Part shown: positions 4,331 to 5,505 of the stretch, one piece after another
Numbering within the stretch: the first letter of the stretch is position 1
How the letters are laid out: the number at the start of each line of letters is the position of its first letter
Source: Anaerolineae bacterium
GTDB lineage: Bacteria > Chloroflexota > Anaerolineae > CG2-30-64-16
DNA: 5,505 bases
Reading direction: 5' to 3'
Assembly: GCA_025454565.1 (NCBI GenBank)
Contig: JALOOE010000369.1
Coordinates: forward strand, 1 to 5,505
Made by a program: the position numbers and the translations under genes
The notes under the pieces: model-generated
What the model was told of the DNA's origin: nothing
What the model saw: only the letters and a program-made list of their open reading frames with translations
Database searches by the model: none

Positions 4331-5505
4331 TTGGCCGAACACATCCCGTCGTATTCGGTGATTGTGCCTGCCTACCAGGCCGCCGGCAGCCTCAGACAAT
4401 GCCTGGAGGCGTTGAACGCCCAGACCGTGGCGCGTGAACGCTACGAAGTGATCGTCATCGATGACGGCTCCACCGATACGACGGCCGCGATCGCGCGTGC
4501 GGCCGGTGTGGGCGTCATCACCCAACCGAATGCCGGTCCGGCCGCCGCCCGTAATCGTGGCGCGGCGGCGGCACAGGGCGAACTGCTCCTCTTCACCGAT
4601 GCCGACTGCGCGCCGGTCCCCGGCTGGATCAGCGCGCTGGTCGCGCCGTTCTCCGATCCGAGCGTGGCCGGCGCCAAAGGCGCCTATCTGACGCGCCAGC
4701 GCGGTGTCGTCCCTCGCTTCACCCAGCTCGAGTATCAGGAACGCTATGACCGGATGGCGGGGCGCGAAACGATCGATTTCATCGACACATACAGCGCCGC
4801 CTATCGCCGCGATGTCTTTCTGGCGAACGCGGGATTCGACACCGTCTTCCCCACCGCTTCGGTGGAAGATCAGGAGCTTTCTTTCCGGCTGGCTGAGAAG
4901 GGCTATCGCCTGGTTTTCGCGCCGGCCGCCCTGGTCTACCACCGCCACAACCCCACCGTGCGCGCCTACGTCCGCCGCAAGTTCTACATCGGTTACTGGA
5001 AGGCGCTGATCGCGCGCTGGCACCCCAACCGGATGGCGCAGGATTCGCACACGCCCGGCACGCTGAAACTCCAGATGGCGCTGGCCGCACTGAGCTTGCT
5101 GAGCCTCGCCGCGACGCTGATCGGCAGCGCGGTGTTCGGTCGCGGCGCTGTGCCGGCCTGGGCGCTCCTTCTCGCCGTGACGGTCGTGTTTGTTGTGACG
5201 GAGATCCCATTTCTGATAAAGGCCTGGCAGCGGGACCGCGGCGTCGTGCTGCCGGCCGTAGGCCTGCTGTGGGCGCGCGCCTTTGCGCTCGGCGGCGGGT
5301 TCGCCATTGGCGTGGTGCGCTTCCGCCGCGGAGCCGGCGAGCGCCGCCCGCCGATCAGCGGACTGCAGAGCGCGGCAAAGCGGGTGATGGATCTCGTGCT
5401 GGGCGCCCTGTCCCTGCTCGTCGCGGCGTTGCCGATGGCCGCAGTGGCGCTCGCCATCAAGCTCGATTCTCCAGGCACGGTCTTTTTCCGACAAACGCGC
5501 ATCGG
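4331..5505 (+). CDS. Family 2 glycosyltransferase fused to a bacterial sugar transferase domain (partial, right edge)
   Basis: 391 residues are visible from the TTG at 4331; the frame is open at the right edge. Residues 8-205 are a GT-A family 2 glycosyltransferase: SVIVPAYQA (9-17), nucleotide-sugar motif DDGS (44-47), NAGPAAARNRG (67-77), metal-binding DAD (90-92), acceptor-base-like VEDQE (178-182) and VYHRH (202-206). Hydrophobic segments follow at about 247-267, 275-297 and 306-328. From about 347 a second enzyme begins: SAAKRVMDLVLGALSLLVAA, LPMA, then IKLDSPGTVFFRQTRIG. This is the start of the bacterial sugar transferase (monotopic phosphoglycosyl transferase) family, which moves a sugar phosphate from a nucleotide sugar to a polyprenyl phosphate. 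One chain could thus make the lipid-linked sugar and add the next sugar at the inner membrane face, probably for an exopolysaccharide, O-antigen-like or glycoprotein glycan. The transferase catalytic residues lie beyond the window. The specific sugars cannot be inferred. Confidence 0.93.
   Translation, partial: MAEHIPSYSVIVPAYQAAGSLRQCLEALNAQTVARERYEVIVIDDGSTDTTAAIARAAGVGVITQPNAGPAAARNRGAAAAQGELLLFTDADCAPVPGWISALVAPFSDPSVAGAKGAYLTRQRGVVPRFTQLEYQERYDRMAGRETIDFIDTYSAAYRRDVFLANAGFDTVFPTASVEDQELSFRLAEKGYRLVFAPAALVYHRHNPTVRAYVRRKFYIGYWKALIARWHPNRMAQDSHTPGTLKLQMALAALSLLSLAATLIGSAVFGRGAVPAWALLLAVTVVFVVTEIPFLIKAWQRDRGVVLPAVGLLWARAFALGGGFAIGVVRFRRGAGERRPPISGLQSAAKRVMDLVLGALSLLVAALPMAAVALAIKLDSPGTVFFRQTRI

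Noticed and set aside
4241..4331. The DUF4126 and glycosyltransferase genes are in the same frame, separated only by one TAG, suggesting amber read-through fusion
   Set aside because: A shared frame occurs by chance one time in three. A good AGGAG site precedes the TTG start, and the 29 intervening codons look non-coding.
4268..5494. A 408-codon open frame on the minus strand opposite the glycosyltransferase
   Set aside because: The composition is low-complexity Arg/Ala/Gly/His, without any family motif, while the opposite frame carries complete glycosyltransferase and sugar transferase motifs.

Overview
The window is GC-rich (roughly 60-65% by eye) and holds six protein-coding genes, two of them cut by the window edges, in a tightly packed bacterial layout. 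The gene set (a fused two-domain ECF ATPase with its S component, DUF2085, DUF4013 and DUF4126 membrane proteins, and a glycosyltransferase fused to a sugar-phosphate transferase), together with the seven- and eight-base tandem arrays, most resembles an environmental Chloroflexota-type genome. That assignment is inference from family recollection, not proof. I saw no rRNA, tRNA, CRISPR array, insertion sequence or phage gene.

Left part, minus strand (1-1851): an ECF (energy-coupling factor) vitamin/micronutrient uptake operon. The first gene (1851-223, TTG start) encodes both ATPase domains in one chain. The second overlaps it by ATGA and encodes the N-terminus of a probable S component, running off the left edge. 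The T component is not visible and would be expected beyond position 1. Three short tandem arrays lie in this operon: an octamer array inside the linker between the ATPase domains (994-1049), and two heptamer arrays in the first codons of the S component (197-217 and 123-164). None of the three has a total length that makes single-unit gain or loss frame-neutral.

Centre (1852-2965): a 118-base divergent promoter region separates the ECF operon from a DUF2085 membrane protein gene. That gene's TATAAT box lies only 8 bases before the ATG, so its mRNA is probably leaderless. A 162-base gap follows. It carries a perfect extended -10 box (TGGTATAAT) and a strong Shine-Dalgarno sequence for the next gene.

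Right part (2966-5505): a DUF4013 membrane protein and a DUF4126 membrane protein lie 9 bases apart and are probably cotranscribed. After an 87-base gap comes a TTG-started gene, open at the right edge, that encodes a family 2 glycosyltransferase, hydrophobic segments, and the beginning of a bacterial sugar (phosphoglycosyl) transferase domain. It probably belongs to a surface polysaccharide or glycolipid pathway continuing to the right.

No intergenic stretch exceeds 300 bases. The long open frames opposite the real genes are coding shadows.
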